Origin: VXPQ01 sp965117025
GTDB taxonomy: Bacteria; Bacteroidota; Rhodothermia; Rhodothermales; VXPQ01
Direction: 5' to 3'
NCBI GenBank assembly: GCA_965117025.1
Contig: OZ220746.1
Span: 868,001 to 932,000, forward strand
Length of the DNA stretch: 64,000 nt
The translations under genes and the position numbers were made by a program. Shown one piece after another: positions 45,205-54,331 of the stretch. The notes under the pieces were generated by a model. That model had not been told where the DNA came from. It searched no databases and saw nothing but the letters and a program-made list of their open reading frames with translations. Each line of letters starts with the position of its first letter. Position 1 is the stretch's first letter.

Positions 45205-46341
45205 AACTTCAGGATGGGCTGACTCCCCCACCTGCTCGATCCAGCCGCCGCCCACCACATCGTCGCCCTCGTACAGCACCACGGACTGCCCGCGTGTGAC
45301 GGCCTGACGCGGCGTGGCGAAAACTACGTGGAGTTCATCCGGCCCTTCCTGCCGCACCACGCCGGGCACGCCCGGATCGTTGTAGCGGATTTTCACGTCC
45401 ACCGGTAATTCGTCGTCAAGGCATTCGTACTTCACGAGATTGATCTGCCGGGCCGTGAGCGCACCGCGGAATAACTCATCGCGCGGACCCAGGACAATGG
45501 TATTCGTTTCGGGGTCGATATCGATCACATAGGCCGGATACCCGAGCGCCACGCCAAGACCCCGGCGCTGCCCGATCGTGTAAAACGGATACCCCTCATG
45601 CCTCCCGACGACAGCCCCGTCCGAGGTTACGAACAATCCTCCCGACACTTCCTCCGCCAACCCGTCCACGCGGTCTTTCAGGAACCGCCGGTAATCATTG
45701 TCCGGAATGAAGCATATCTCGTACGAATCGGGCTTGTCCGCCACGCGGTCCAGTCCGTACGCGACCGCCATCTCCCGGATAGCCGGCTTCTCGAATACGC
45801 CCAGCGGCAGCATGGTGCGGGCCAGATGCTCCTGGGATACCCCCCACAAGGCATAACTCTGATCCTTGCGGATGTCGCGTCCCTTCATCAGTACGATGCG
45901 GCCCGTGGCTTCTTCGCGCCGGAGCCGGGCGTAATGCCCGGTAGCAATGTGGTCGCAGTCCAGTTGGTCCGCCCGGCGCATCAGCGCCGCCCACTTTATA
46001 TGCGTATTGCACAATACACACGGATTGGGCGTGCGGCCGGCGAGATATTCGTCAGTGAACCTTTCGATGACCCAATCGCCGAATTCCTCGCGGATGTCTA
46101 CGATAAAATGCGAAAAGCCATACTTCACGGCGACGGAGCGCGCATCGTTCATGGATTCGAGGGTGCAACACCCCACTTCCTTGTCTCCGCGCTTTCCGCT
46201 GCGCCCGCCGCTGCGAGCGTAATCCCACGTCTTCATGGTGACGCCGACCACCTCGTATCCCTGCTCGTGCAGCATGACCGCCGCAACCGACGAATCCACG
46301 CCGCCGCTCATGGCTACCAGTACCCGTCCCTTCCTGCTCAT
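45136..46341 (-). CDS. mnmA: tRNA-specific 2-thiouridylase MnmA
   Basis: 401 residues. It makes 2-thiouridine at position 34 of tRNAs for Lys, Glu and Gln. The P-loop AMSGGVDSSVAAVML lies at the N-terminus. The catalytic cysteines are in RTPNPCVLCNTHIKW and DSYEICFIPDNDYRRF. The RNA-binding segments YARLRR and KDQSYALWGVSQEHL are present. The protein is slightly longer than the bacterial norm (about 370), with an extra 25-residue tail that overlaps the convergent DUF4249 gene. The SDR gene lies just upstream on the same strand. Confidence 0.95.
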   Translation of the reverse strand: MSRKGRVLVAMSGGVDSSVAAVMLHEQGYEVVGVTMKTWDYARSGGRSGKRGDKEVGCCTLESMNDARSVAVKYGFSHFIVDIREEFGDWVIERFTDEYLAGRTPNPCVLCNTHIKWAALMRRADQLDCDHIATGHYARLRREEATGRIVLMKGRDIRKDQSYALWGVSQEHLARTMLPLGVFEKPAIREMAVAYGLDRVADKPDSYEICFIPDNDYRRFLKDRVDGLAEEVSGGLFVTSDGAVVGRHEGYPFYTIGQRRGLGVALGYPAYVIDIDPETNTIVLGPRDELFRGALTARQINLVKYECLDDELPVDVKIRYNDPGVPGVVRQEGPDELHVVFATPRQAVTRGQSVVLYEGDDVVGGGWIEQVGESAHPEVSKIKTPDILADIVEARNGRRGA

Positions 46342-46358
46342 TGATCTATCCTATGCTG

Positions 46359-47174
46359 CTACAATACGTGCTTCGACCATCCGCCGTCCACAGGAAACCC
46401 TGTGCCGGTTACGTACGCAGCCCGCTTGCTTACGAGAAAAGCCGCGGCCGCCGCAAATTCCTCCGGGTCTGCAATGCGCCGCAGGGCATTGTTTTCAGCC
46501 CATCCGGACTCGATCTCTTCGACAGGGGTCCCTGACGTCGAGGCAAGATGCGCCGCCAGTTCCTTCAAACGTTCCGTACGCGTATACCCCGGCAAAATGG
46601 TATTGACCGTAATGCCCGCCGGACCCAATTCTTCCGAAAGGGTCTTTGCAAAGCCTTGTACGCCGGCGCGCGTCGCATTGGAAAGGTACAGGCTGGGAAT
46701 TGGCCGTTTGGCCGAAATCGACGTGATCATCAGAATGCTGGCATGCGGATCATCGGCTGCCGCAGCCGCCCGCAAATGCGGCAACGCCGCCCGGCACAAC
46801 TGGATGGTGCTTACCAGATTCAACTCGATCGCTGCACGCCACGCTTCGAGGGACAAATCGTCGATATAGCCGGGTGGCGGTCCGCCGGCATTCGTCACCA
46901 GAATATGCAACCCGCCGAAATGCGCGCAAGTCCGCTCGATCGCATCGGACACATCACGCTCTTTCGTCACATCGCACGCAAGCGGAAGAACGCTTTCCCG
47001 ATCAACACCGGCTTCCTGCGCCACGCGGTCGGCAGCCGCTGCAATACGCCCCTCGTTCCGGGAACAGATCGCAACGCGAGCCCCTTCCCGGGCAAGCGCA
47101 ACAGCCACGGCGCGCCCCAACCCGCTGCTGGCGCCGGCTACAAATGCGATCCGTCCTTCGATACCCAGGTCCAT
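46359..47174 (-). CDS. SDR-family oxidoreductase lacking the YxxxK motif
   Basis: 271 residues. The nucleotide motif is AGASSGLGRAVAVAL and NAGG follows the fourth strand (VTNAGGPPPGY). The active-site region reads TSISAKRPIPSLYLSNATRA: serine present, but the lysine four residues after the tyrosine is replaced by alanine. An SDR branch with LSNxxRA in this place is known from many genomes and its reaction is often unclear. The start at 47174 (MDLGIEGRIAFVAG) is preferred to 47213. It is annotated generically as an oxidoreductase; a FabG role is unlikely. Confidence 0.85.
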   Translation of the reverse strand: MDLGIEGRIAFVAGASSGLGRAVAVALAREGARVAICSRNEGRIAAAADRVAQEAGVDRESVLPLACDVTKERDVSDAIERTCAHFGGLHILVTNAGGPPPGYIDDLSLEAWRAAIELNLVSTIQLCRAALPHLRAAAAADDPHASILMITSISAKRPIPSLYLSNATRAGVQGFAKTLSEELGPAGITVNTILPGYTRTERLKELAAHLASTSGTPVEEIESGWAENNALRRIADPEEFAAAAAFLVSKRAAYVTGTGFPVDGGWSKHVL

Positions 47175-47258
47175 GGTCTTTGACAAATATTCGCTTGTGA
47201 AAACCCGATACAATTACGAAAGTTAGGCATATCCCCCATTTTTAACAGCAGCGGCTTC

Positions 47259-47666
47259 ATGAACAACCACAACTCCGACCAATCCACATCCCGTCGTGCT
47301 GTCAAGACCCCGCTGGCTCCGGCAGCCATAGGCCCCTACAATCAGGGCATTCTTGCGGGAAATACCCTCTATTGTTCTGGACAACTGGGAATCGATCCCG
47401 AAACGGGAAGCATGGTGCCCGGCGGTGCAGAGGCCGAAACGGAACATGTGCTAAAAAACCTCGGCGCCGTGCTCAAAGCCGCACAAATGGACTACAGAAA
47501 TGTCGTTCGGTGCACGGTGTTCCTGGCGGACATCAACGACTATGGCACCGTGAACGATGTATACGCCCGGTATTTTTCGGAGCTCCCGCCCGCCCGGGAA
47601 GCCGTGGAAGTTTCCGCGCTTCCCCGGGGTGCGCGGGTGGAAATCTCCTGTATCGCGGTCCGGTAA
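47259..47666 (+). CDS. ridA: RidA-family enamine/imine deaminase
   Basis: 135 residues. Typical family segments are APAAIGPYNQGILAG, YCSGQLGIDPETG and SELPPAREAVEVSALPRGARVEISC, including the arginine that binds the substrate carboxylate. RidA hydrolyses reactive 2-aminoacrylate and related imines released by PLP enzymes. The N-terminal extension of about 20 polar residues is longer than usual. The gene is divergent from the SDR gene and followed by convergent apt. Confidence 0.9.
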   Translation: MNNHNSDQSTSRRAVKTPLAPAAIGPYNQGILAGNTLYCSGQLGIDPETGSMVPGGAEAETEHVLKNLGAVLKAAQMDYRNVVRCTVFLADINDYGTVNDVYARYFSELPPAREAVEVSALPRGARVEISCIAVR

Positions 47667-47699
47667 CGACCGGCTTCGACATCGATTACCGCACACGCC

Positions 47700-48248
47700 C
47701 TACCCGTCGAACCGGAGCACGGAGCCGATCACCGCATCGCTTGCAAGACGTTCCCGGCCTGACAGATAATTCAGTTCGACAAGGAACGAAAACCCGGCAA
47801 GCTCCCCGCCGGCTTCCCGGATCAGTTTCGCCGCCGCCGCCGCCGTACCGCCCGTGGCGATCACGTCGTCATGGATAAGGACGCGGTCCCCTTCCACGAT
47901 AGCGTCCATGTGCATCTCTACACAATCCGTACCGTACTCGAGATCGTATTCCATGCGGTACGTCTTCCAGGGCAGTTTGCCCTGTTTTCGAATGGGGACA
48001 AACCCTGCATCGAGTTCCCGGGCCAGGGATAATCCGAACAGGAAGCCGCGCGCTTCGATCCCCGCTACCCTCGTAACGCCGGTGGCGCGAAAAGGCTCTG
48101 CAAGCGCCTCCACAGCTTGCCGAAACAGGACAGGATCCAGCAAAATCGGCGTGACATCCTTGAAGGCAATACCCGGTTGAGGAAAATCCGGCACGGTGCG
48201 AATCGCATCATGCAGGGACTGTACGGATACTTCGGGAAAAGAATTCAT
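47700..48248 (-). CDS. apt: Adenine phosphoribosyltransferase
   Basis: 182 residues from the ATG at 48248. It converts adenine and PRPP to AMP, in the cytoplasm. The phosphoribosyl-binding loop VLIHDDVIATGGTAAAAAKL is near residue 120. The family start IRTVPDFPQPGIAFKDVTPIL and the hood segment GIEARGFLFG are present. The frame is open to 48302, but that extension has no family resemblance. Confidence 0.95.
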   Translation of the reverse strand: MNSFPEVSVQSLHDAIRTVPDFPQPGIAFKDVTPILLDPVLFRQAVEALAEPFRATGVTRVAGIEARGFLFGLSLARELDAGFVPIRKQGKLPWKTYRMEYDLEYGTDCVEMHMDAIVEGDRVLIHDDVIATGGTAAAAAKLIREAGGELAGFSFLVELNYLSGRERLASDAVIGSVLRFDG

Positions 48249-48332
48249 CCGGAAAAGAATTAAAACACGGAAAACGAACTGCACGGCCAAACGGAAATGC
48301 ATTCCGGCCGGGGCGCATTAGAGATACTCTGA

Positions 48333-49721
48333 TTAAGGAACGCTCGCCCGGGGACCGAGACCCTTGTCATACTGCTCCTTGTACGCACGAACCGCCCTGA
48401 AGATAGCACTTGCCAGATAATCCTGCCCGCGCTCGCTTGCCAGAAACGCCGCTTCGGATCGATTACTCACAAATCCCAATTCGACCAGTACGGCGGGCAT
48501 GGAAGCGCCCCAAAGCACATAGAAACCGGCCTGTTTGACGCCCCGGTTCTTGCGTTTCACCCGCTTCTCGAACTGATCCTGGATCAGCACAGCGAGTTCC
48601 TGACTCTGTTGCATGTATGCGCTTTGCGTAAGCGCCATGCGAATGAGGGCCTCCTCGGTCATATCCTCGTAGTCCCGCTGGGAACTCTCCATCTTCACCA
48701 CCTCGTTCTCCCGCTCCATCGTGCTGCGGGCGGCCTCGGTCTTGTGCAAGCCGATGAAAAAGGTTTCGGTCCCGAAAGCCGCCGCATTGTGCGCCGAATT
48801 CGCATGGATCGAGATAAACAGCTTGCCCCCGCGCTCGTTGGCGATCCGCCCCCGGTCCTTGAGTTCGATAAACCGGTCGTCCTGCCGCGTATACTCAACA
48901 TTCACGCCAAGGCGGTCCTCAAGGTATGCTCCGAGTTTCAGCGAAACGGCAAGGGTAATGTCTTTTTCGATCAGGCCGTGCCCCTTCGCTCCCGGGTCCT
49001 TGCCGCCATGCCCGGCATCGATCACCACAGTATCCAGACGCCACTGTCCGCCTGCCGGAGCCGGCTCGCTGGATGGCAATAACGCTTCTCGTGTCCGGCC
49101 CGTGGTCCCCCCACCGATAGCCGGCAACTGATCGGTAGCCCTCGTGGCCAGCAGCGATACCGACCGAACGGGAATCTGCCGGAGATGCTCGTCCGCCTCC
49201 CGGCGCGAAGCAATCCGCCCGGATGCATACGCAAGTCCTACAAGAATATCGCTGGAGCCTCCGTCCCGGTATGCCGAGGCATGCACAGGCTGTCCGGCAT
49301 CAAGAGTAAACCGGAAAAACAGATGGCCTTTCTCTTCTTCCCCGGAATACCGGATGACGGGTCCTGCAGCAGCATCCCTCACGTGATCGGAGGCAAGCCT
49401 CGTATTGAAAAGGATCACCTCCAGTTGCCCGTCAGCAAGCATGCGCGGCTCGCTGTAGGCAGCTACCGGGCCGTCGGTATGAAATCGAATGACGTAGCCC
49501 TTGCCGTCGGATCGCTCGGTCAGCGAAACACGCTCCACTTGCGGGGCGGCGCGAAGCGTGATCGCATTTGAAGAAGAAAGCGGGGCAATGGCCGCCCCGC
49601 TTTCATGAAAAGACGCTCCCGCCGCAGAAGCGGCGAGAGCGATTACGGCGCAAAACCGGACCATTCCCCTTACGGGAAATCCGGCGCGCAAAAAAAAGCC
49701 CGGACGCAAACGATGCATCAT
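48333..49721 (-). CDS. N-acetylmuramoyl-L-alanine amidase with AMIN-like domain
   Basis: About 462 residues. A signal sequence (VIALAASAAGASF) precedes an AMIN-like beta domain (about 60-190) that would bind peptidoglycan. The C-terminal amidase 3 domain has the zinc ligands in VVIDAGHGGKDPGAKG, GLIEKDITLA and LFISIHANSAHN and the catalytic glutamate in PAVLVELGFVSN. It cleaves the amide linking peptide to sugar chain, needed for cell separation. The start is uncertain: ATGs at 49721 and 49718 give a signal peptide, while 49823 adds an unlikely prefix. Confidence 0.88.
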   Translation of the reverse strand: MMHRLRPGFFLRAGFPVRGMVRFCAVIALAASAAGASFHESGAAIAPLSSSNAITLRAAPQVERVSLTERSDGKGYVIRFHTDGPVAAYSEPRMLADGQLEVILFNTRLASDHVRDAAAGPVIRYSGEEEKGHLFFRFTLDAGQPVHASAYRDGGSSDILVGLAYASGRIASRREADEHLRQIPVRSVSLLATRATDQLPAIGGGTTGRTREALLPSSEPAPAGGQWRLDTVVIDAGHGGKDPGAKGHGLIEKDITLAVSLKLGAYLEDRLGVNVEYTRQDDRFIELKDRGRIANERGGKLFISIHANSAHNAAAFGTETFFIGLHKTEAARSTMERENEVVKMESSQRDYEDMTEEALIRMALTQSAYMQQSQELAVLIQDQFEKRVKRKNRGVKQAGFYVLWGASMPAVLVELGFVSNRSEAAFLASERGQDYLASAIFRAVRAYKEQYDKGLGPRASVP

Positions 49722-49866
49722 GGTTACGGAAACGGTCAGCAGGATCGCCTCCTCTGCATCTTGCGCCGGCGAAAGGGTGGGTGGTGGATAGGCAGAAAAG
49801 CAAATCGCAGCGCAAAACCCCACACTATCGGCAAATATACAAAAAATCCGTCAAAAAAGCATAAGA

Positions 49867-49909
49867 GGCCTGTTAACAGGCCCCGGGGGAGGCCATGCGC
49901 CTCCCCCGG
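49867..49909 (-). terminator. Double-hairpin terminator
   Basis: In the minus direction after the coiled-coil gene, a strong hairpin (arms 49900-49909 and 49883-49892, 10 bp, seven-base loop) is followed by a perfect 16-bp palindrome GGCCTGTTAACAGGCC (49867-49882). A T-rich run follows (TTTTTT at about 49854-49859). This fits Rho-independent termination before the amidase gene. Confidence 0.65.
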
Positions 49910-49927
49910 CCTTCCAAAAAAGCAACG

Positions 49928-50854
49928 TTACCAGTCCAGGGCGTCGTTGCCCAGCAGCTCCTGCAGGCGGCGGTCCACGATCTCACCGCTGAGGCGCTCG
50001 CGCTCGGCAACAGCCTTTTGCAACTCTTGCAGTTTCTCCTCGAGTTGCTCCACCTCGCGGCGGCGGTTCTCCTGTTTGAGCTCAAAAATCTCGGTCAGTC
50101 GTTCCCGCAACACCGCTATGCTGTCCCGGCGCGCTTTCCCCTCCTCCATCGCGGCAACCTTGCGAGCCATGCTCGCCGTCTCGTGTTCCATGAGCCGCTC
50201 GCTCATCAACTGATCGAAAAGGCCCTTGTTCTTGTCCTGTATGTCCGAAAAATAGTGCTGCAACTGGATATGCGGAAACTCGCTCGCCGTACGGGCCGCT
50301 TCCGCCGCATGCATCGTCATCTCCTCCAGCATTTGCTGCAATTCGTTCGTCTGCGATTCCGCCAAACGACCTTGCAGGTCCCGGAGGCGTCTCGCCTGTT
50401 CGCGCAGGTCGCCGGCCTTCCATTCCATAATAGCCTCGGGGGGCGTGGCAGGAATAAAAAGGACATAGGCATCCTCTTTCATATCCTTGCAGCCATGGTC
50501 CTGCATGGTGCAGGAAAAAGCGCGTCGAGTTGTCTCCGACAGACTATCCCCTTCCAAGATATACCTCCCGCCTCCCGTTACTGAAACAATCAATTTCTTA
50601 TCCTTATCCAGACCGGGAGAAAACATATAATATGCAGAGACGCCTTCCGGCGGGAATCCTTCGGGGAGTTTTTCGGGCGAAACTTTTCGCCCGTCTATGA
50701 ACACAGCTCCGTCGCCCTCAATGCGAAACGAACGAAGCGTCGGATCATCGCCTTGAAGCGAATCAGGTTGCTGCGCCGCCGCCGTTCCGGCAGCAAGGAT
50801 CAGCATCGGCAGGGCAAGCAACCAGCCTTTGGAGTACAGGGAAAGAGAGGTCAT
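49928..50854 (-). CDS. Exported coiled-coil protein of unknown function
   Basis: 308 residues. A signal peptide ends near GTAAAQQ. The middle has a short beta region (GDGAVFIDGRKVSPEKLP). From residue 150 on, the chain is strongly helical with heptads (LREQARRLRDLQGRLAES, ENRRREVEQLEEKLQELQKA), indicating a long coiled coil. The gene follows the sigma factor and its probable anti-sigma factor on the same strand, 77 bases downstream, so it may belong to that regulon or respond to the same envelope signal. No family recognised. Confidence 0.75.
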   Translation of the reverse strand: MTSLSLYSKGWLLALPMLILAAGTAAAQQPDSLQGDDPTLRSFRIEGDGAVFIDGRKVSPEKLPEGFPPEGVSAYYMFSPGLDKDKKLIVSVTGGGRYILEGDSLSETTRRAFSCTMQDHGCKDMKEDAYVLFIPATPPEAIMEWKAGDLREQARRLRDLQGRLAESQTNELQQMLEEMTMHAAEAARTASEFPHIQLQHYFSDIQDKNKGLFDQLMSERLMEHETASMARKVAAMEEGKARRDSIAVLRERLTEIFELKQENRRREVEQLEEKLQELQKAVAERERLSGEIVDRRLQELLGNDALDW

Positions 50855-50931
50855 GGCTTTACGGTATTTGTTGAGCAGGGTGCGTTACCTCCGGTTTCCA
50901 GTAATGAATGGCGTAGTTCCGATGTACATTG

Positions 50932-51810
50932 TCAGCGGCGTTCCGAGGCGGGCGTCAACCCGGTATTCCCCGAGCCGGCAGGGAGCATTTCGAGGGGCAC
51001 CGCAGGCGTTTCCCAACCTCCGGCCACCCCATCGCCGATACTCCGGATGCGCTGTTGCAGGTAAATGACATCGCTCTGATCGTCCCAGGCCGGTATTTCC
51101 AGGACAAATCCCGGCTCTGCGAGCGTGCCGTCCTCAGCCTGTTCGGCTGCAACAGCCGCCGGTTGCAGCGGCGCGGCAGCGTCAGCGGACGAGGCGTCTG
51201 CAAGAACCGTTGGGGGAGGAGCTTCCACCGCTGTCTCCAGAGGCGGAACACCGGCAGCAGCCGGAAGGTCAGGAGAAGAAGCCGCGGCGATCCCCACATC
51301 CCCACGCTGGACATCAGCCCCGCCCCCCGCAGCCTCTCCGGCCGGGGAAAGCGTTTCAGGGGAAGCTTCAGAGGGAGCCGTTTCCGCAGACGCAGGCGCC
51401 GCTGGACGAACCGCCACCGGTTCGGGATCGGTCGGAGCCGGAGCAAACACATCCGCCCGAAACAACCCGATAAGCACGACGGCCGCCAGCATCGCGGCGA
51501 TGGCCCCGCCCGCAATACGCCTCGGCAACCGCCACACCACTCCTTTACGGGACAGGGCGGGGCGATCTTTCCTGGCGCCAGCGGGCTGGTCTTGTCGGGC
51601 GCCGGAGCGCGTCGTATGTTGCGCCGCCGCTTGCAGCACAGCCTCCACGGCCTTCGGATCGGGCCGCGCAGACCGGATCGCGGATCGTGCATCCAGCCAA
51701 TCCTTCATTTCGCGCAGGGAAGCAGCCTCGTCATTACTCCCGGAGCCGGGATCCGAGGGCTTCCCCGAACCCTCGTACAGTTCGAGAAGCCAGGCGTCTT
51801 TCTTGTCCAT
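50932..51810 (-). CDS. Probable anti-sigma factor (single membrane span)
   Basis: 292 residues. The N-terminal 90 residues are helical and charged (MDKKDAWLLELYEGSGKP, SLREMKDWLDARSAIRSA), as in cytoplasmic anti-sigma domains. One membrane helix (IAGGAIAAMLAAVVLIGLF) is followed by a long, low-complexity Ala/Pro/Glu-rich periplasmic part. The gene starts 14 bases after an ECF sigma factor stop, the classical position for an anti-sigma partner. Sequence alone does not give a zinc-binding ZAS motif. Confidence 0.65.
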   Translation of the reverse strand: MDKKDAWLLELYEGSGKPSDPGSGSNDEAASLREMKDWLDARSAIRSARPDPKAVEAVLQAAAQHTTRSGARQDQPAGARKDRPALSRKGVVWRLPRRIAGGAIAAMLAAVVLIGLFRADVFAPAPTDPEPVAVRPAAPASAETAPSEASPETLSPAGEAAGGGADVQRGDVGIAAASSPDLPAAAGVPPLETAVEAPPPTVLADASSADAAAPLQPAAVAAEQAEDGTLAEPGFVLEIPAWDDQSDVIYLQQRIRSIGDGVAGGWETPAVPLEMLPAGSGNTGLTPASERR

Positions 51811-51824
51811 ACCGGTTCGTTGTA

Positions 51825-52430
51825 TCAGGTGGTTCGTATTCCGTCGGCCTCCTCGCCGAGTTCTATCCGCATCATCTTTTGCAGGTTGAGAAGCGCATAA
51901 CGCATCCGCCCCAGCGCCGTATTGATGGACACATTCGTGAGCTCCGCAATTTCCCGAAACGTCATACCGGTTTCGTGACGCAGCAGCAGTACCTCACGCT
52001 GTTCGCCCGGCAACCGTTCGATGCATCGCTCCATAATGTCAATCCGGTGGCGCAGGTCCACCTGCTCGTCGGCAGGCGCCGGTTCACCCGGCAGCCGGTC
52101 CCAAAAAGAGCCGTCCTGCGCATCGTTCGTTTCCACATCAGTCCATTTTTTCCGCTCGCGCATATGGTCGAAGACTGCATTGCGGGCAATTCGCATCGCC
52201 CAGGCCAGCCATTTGCCTTGCGATGCGTACGATCCGCGTTCCTTCTTCATCGCGCGGATAGCGCGAAAGAAGGTTTCCTGAAACAGGTCGTTCGCTACGT
52301 CCCGATCACGAACCATACCCATCACATATCCGAAAATGCGCTCCTGATGCCGCTCCACCAACTGGCGGAACGCCTCCTGATCGTCTTTTTCAATGTATGC
52401 GACCGCAAGGGCCTCATCCGTACGATGCAT
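51825..52430 (-). CDS. ECF-type RNA polymerase sigma factor
   Basis: 201 residues. Region 2 contains FRQLVERHQERIFGYVMGMV and the core-binding DVANDLFQETFFRAIRAM. Region 4 contains LPGEQREVLLLRHETGMTFREIAELT with its helix-turn-helix. The linker is somewhat long (about 45 residues). It directs RNA polymerase to an envelope-stress or similar regulon, presumably held in check by the membrane protein encoded next. It diverges from the Mla operon. Confidence 0.93.
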   Translation of the reverse strand: MHRTDEALAVAYIEKDDQEAFRQLVERHQERIFGYVMGMVRDRDVANDLFQETFFRAIRAMKKERGSYASQGKWLAWAMRIARNAVFDHMRERKKWTDVETNDAQDGSFWDRLPGEPAPADEQVDLRHRIDIMERCIERLPGEQREVLLLRHETGMTFREIAELTNVSINTALGRMRYALLNLQKMMRIELGEEADGIRTT

Positions 52431-52765
52431 TCGGAATGACGGAACGGACGGGATGCAGAAAAATTATCCTGTTCCAGCCGCGCAATCCTTATCAAGAGAA
52501 CCAATTCCTCTGCAAGAACGGGACAAGGACAGAATTATTGTTTCACGGACAAAATTGGTTTTATTGGAACCGCACGCTGCCGGGAAAGATCGATCCGGGC
52601 GGGTTTAAGGAACCATTCGGGCATCACTTTCATAAGGATTTGGTTGCCAAAGACCGCCGCAAAGGCGTCTTCCCGTTCAAAAACGCAACATGCCGTGCGC
52701 AGCGGCATCATCGATCCCTTGTACCGCTACCGACATCCTTCCTTGTTTGATTCCCGCCGCGCGCA
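52431..52765. other. Divergent regulatory region between sigma factor and mla operon
   Basis: The roughly 335-base gap is open in a plus-strand frame (52397-52750), but the translated product shows no family resemblance. The gap must hold promoters for the sigma operon and the mla operon. I see no hairpin or repeat. Confidence 0.4.
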
Positions 52766-53527
52766 ATGACGTATTCGCTTACCTGGTTCCTGCGCCCGTT
52801 CACCATCCTGGGGAGGTACTCGCTACTGATCTTCCATGCGTTCGTATCGCTGGACGACTTTCGCACGTACCGCAAGAACACCTTCAACCAGATGATGCGC
52901 ATCGGCGTGGAATCGATCCCGATTGTTGCGCTGGCCGCCGCCTTTTCCGGCGCTGTTACCACGGTACAAGTGTCTTACCAGCTCGTTTCGGTCTTTCTGC
53001 CCGCCACCGTCATCGGATCGGTCGTGGCGCCCTCCATGATTCTGGAACTCGGGCCTGTAGTGACGGGATTCATTCTGGCAGGGCGCGTCGGTGCGCGTAT
53101 TGCCGCCGAACTGGGAACCATGCGCGTCACGGAACAGATTGACGCACTCGAAGCAATGGGGCTCAACTCAACAAGCTATTTGATCGCGCCACGGATCCTT
53201 GCAGGCATCATTATGTTTCCGATGCTCTATGTGGCGGCCTGCGCCATCGGGATCGGAGGCGGTATCGCCGTAGCCAACCTCGGCGGTTACCTGACCACAC
53301 AGGAATTCGTACAGGGCGCCCAGGATTTCTTTCGTCCATTCGATCCGTACTTTGGCCTGAGCAAGGCATTCGTTTTCGGGTTTATCATTACCTCGGTATC
53401 CTGTTATATGGGGTATTTTACGGCCGGCGGCGCCGAGGGCGTCGGCAAAAGCACGACGCAGGCGGCCGTGATGAGTTGTGTTTTTATTCTTATTGCAGAC
53501 CTCGTCCTCGCCGTTACACTACTGTAA
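52766..53527 (+). CDS. mlaE: MlaE-family ABC transporter permease
   Basis: 253 residues with about six hydrophobic segments. The family segments are IPIVALAAAFSGAVTTVQ, ELGPVVTGFILAGRVGARIAAELGTM (key residues E, G and R around the coupling region) and EQIDALEAMGLNS. With the ATPase and MCE protein encoded next, it forms an inner-membrane complex that moves phospholipid or other lipid between membranes. The stop is 15 bases from the ATPase start, so the genes are co-transcribed. Confidence 0.92.
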   Translation: MTYSLTWFLRPFTILGRYSLLIFHAFVSLDDFRTYRKNTFNQMMRIGVESIPIVALAAAFSGAVTTVQVSYQLVSVFLPATVIGSVVAPSMILELGPVVTGFILAGRVGARIAAELGTMRVTEQIDALEAMGLNSTSYLIAPRILAGIIMFPMLYVAACAIGIGGGIAVANLGGYLTTQEFVQGAQDFFRPFDPYFGLSKAFVFGFIITSVSCYMGYFTAGGAEGVGKSTTQAAVMSCVFILIADLVLAVTLL

Positions 53528-53542
53528 AGGCCTTTCCGCGCC

Positions 53543-54316
53543 ATGATCCGGCTCGAACATATCACCAAGCAGTTCAACAACACGGTCGTGCTTCGCGACG
53601 TTTCCCTCGACATTCCCGAGGGGGAAACGCTGGCGGTCATCGGGCGGTCGGGTTCCGGGAAAAGCGTGCTCATCAAACATGCGGTGGGCCTGCTGACGCC
53701 CGACAAGGGGCGCGTGTTTGTAGACGGCGCCAATATCCATGAGGTATCGTACAAGGAGTTGCGGCGTATCCGGCGCAAGTTCGGTGTGCTGTTTCAGGGG
53801 GGAGCGCTGTTTGATTCGATGTCCGCTTTCGAGAACGTTGCTTTTCCGCTGCGCACCTTCACAGGAACGTCCGATGGAGATATCCGGAGCCGCGTAGAAA
53901 CGTGCCTCGAAATGGTGCAATTGCCCGATATCGGTAAAAAAATGCCGTCCGAACTGTCCGGAGGCATGCAGAAGCGCGTAGCGCTGGCCCGGGCCATTGC
54001 ACTGGAGCCCAAGTACATCATATACGATGAACCGACGAGCGGCCTCGACCCTGCAACGTCTAACCATATCGACGAGCTCATCCTGTCGCTGAATGAGAAA
54101 TTGCGCGTAACCAGTATCGTGATAACACACGACATGCATTCGGTGCTCGCCATTGCAGACCGGGTCGCTTTTATCCATGAGGCCCGGATCGCCTGGACCG
54201 GCACCGTAGATGATATCCACCGAACCGATCACGAATCCCTGCTCGATTTCGTCCGGGCCAATGAATACGTGATCGGCGAACAGACTTCCGCATCGGAAGT
54301 ATCCCTGCATCCCTAA
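53543..54316 (+). CDS. mlaF: MlaF-family ABC transporter ATPase
   Basis: 257 residues. Walker A is GRSGSGKSVLIKHA (about 34-47), the Q-loop is FGVLFQGGALFDSMSAFEN, the signature is LSGGMQKRVALARAIA and Walker B is YIIYDEPTSGLDP. The segment GALFDSM and the ending are typical of the Mla/Mkl branch that serves MCE systems. It powers lipid transport by the MlaE permease encoded just upstream. Confidence 0.94.
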   Translation: MIRLEHITKQFNNTVVLRDVSLDIPEGETLAVIGRSGSGKSVLIKHAVGLLTPDKGRVFVDGANIHEVSYKELRRIRRKFGVLFQGGALFDSMSAFENVAFPLRTFTGTSDGDIRSRVETCLEMVQLPDIGKKMPSELSGGMQKRVALARAIALEPKYIIYDEPTSGLDPATSNHIDELILSLNEKLRVTSIVITHDMHSVLAIADRVAFIHEARIAWTGTVDDIHRTDHESLLDFVRANEYVIGEQTSASEVSLHP

Positions 54317-54331
54317 CGAATATCCATCCCT

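Noticed and set aside
52397..52750. 117-codon frame ahead of the mla operon
   Set aside because: It overlaps the start of the sigma-factor gene on the other strand and has no recognisable feature.
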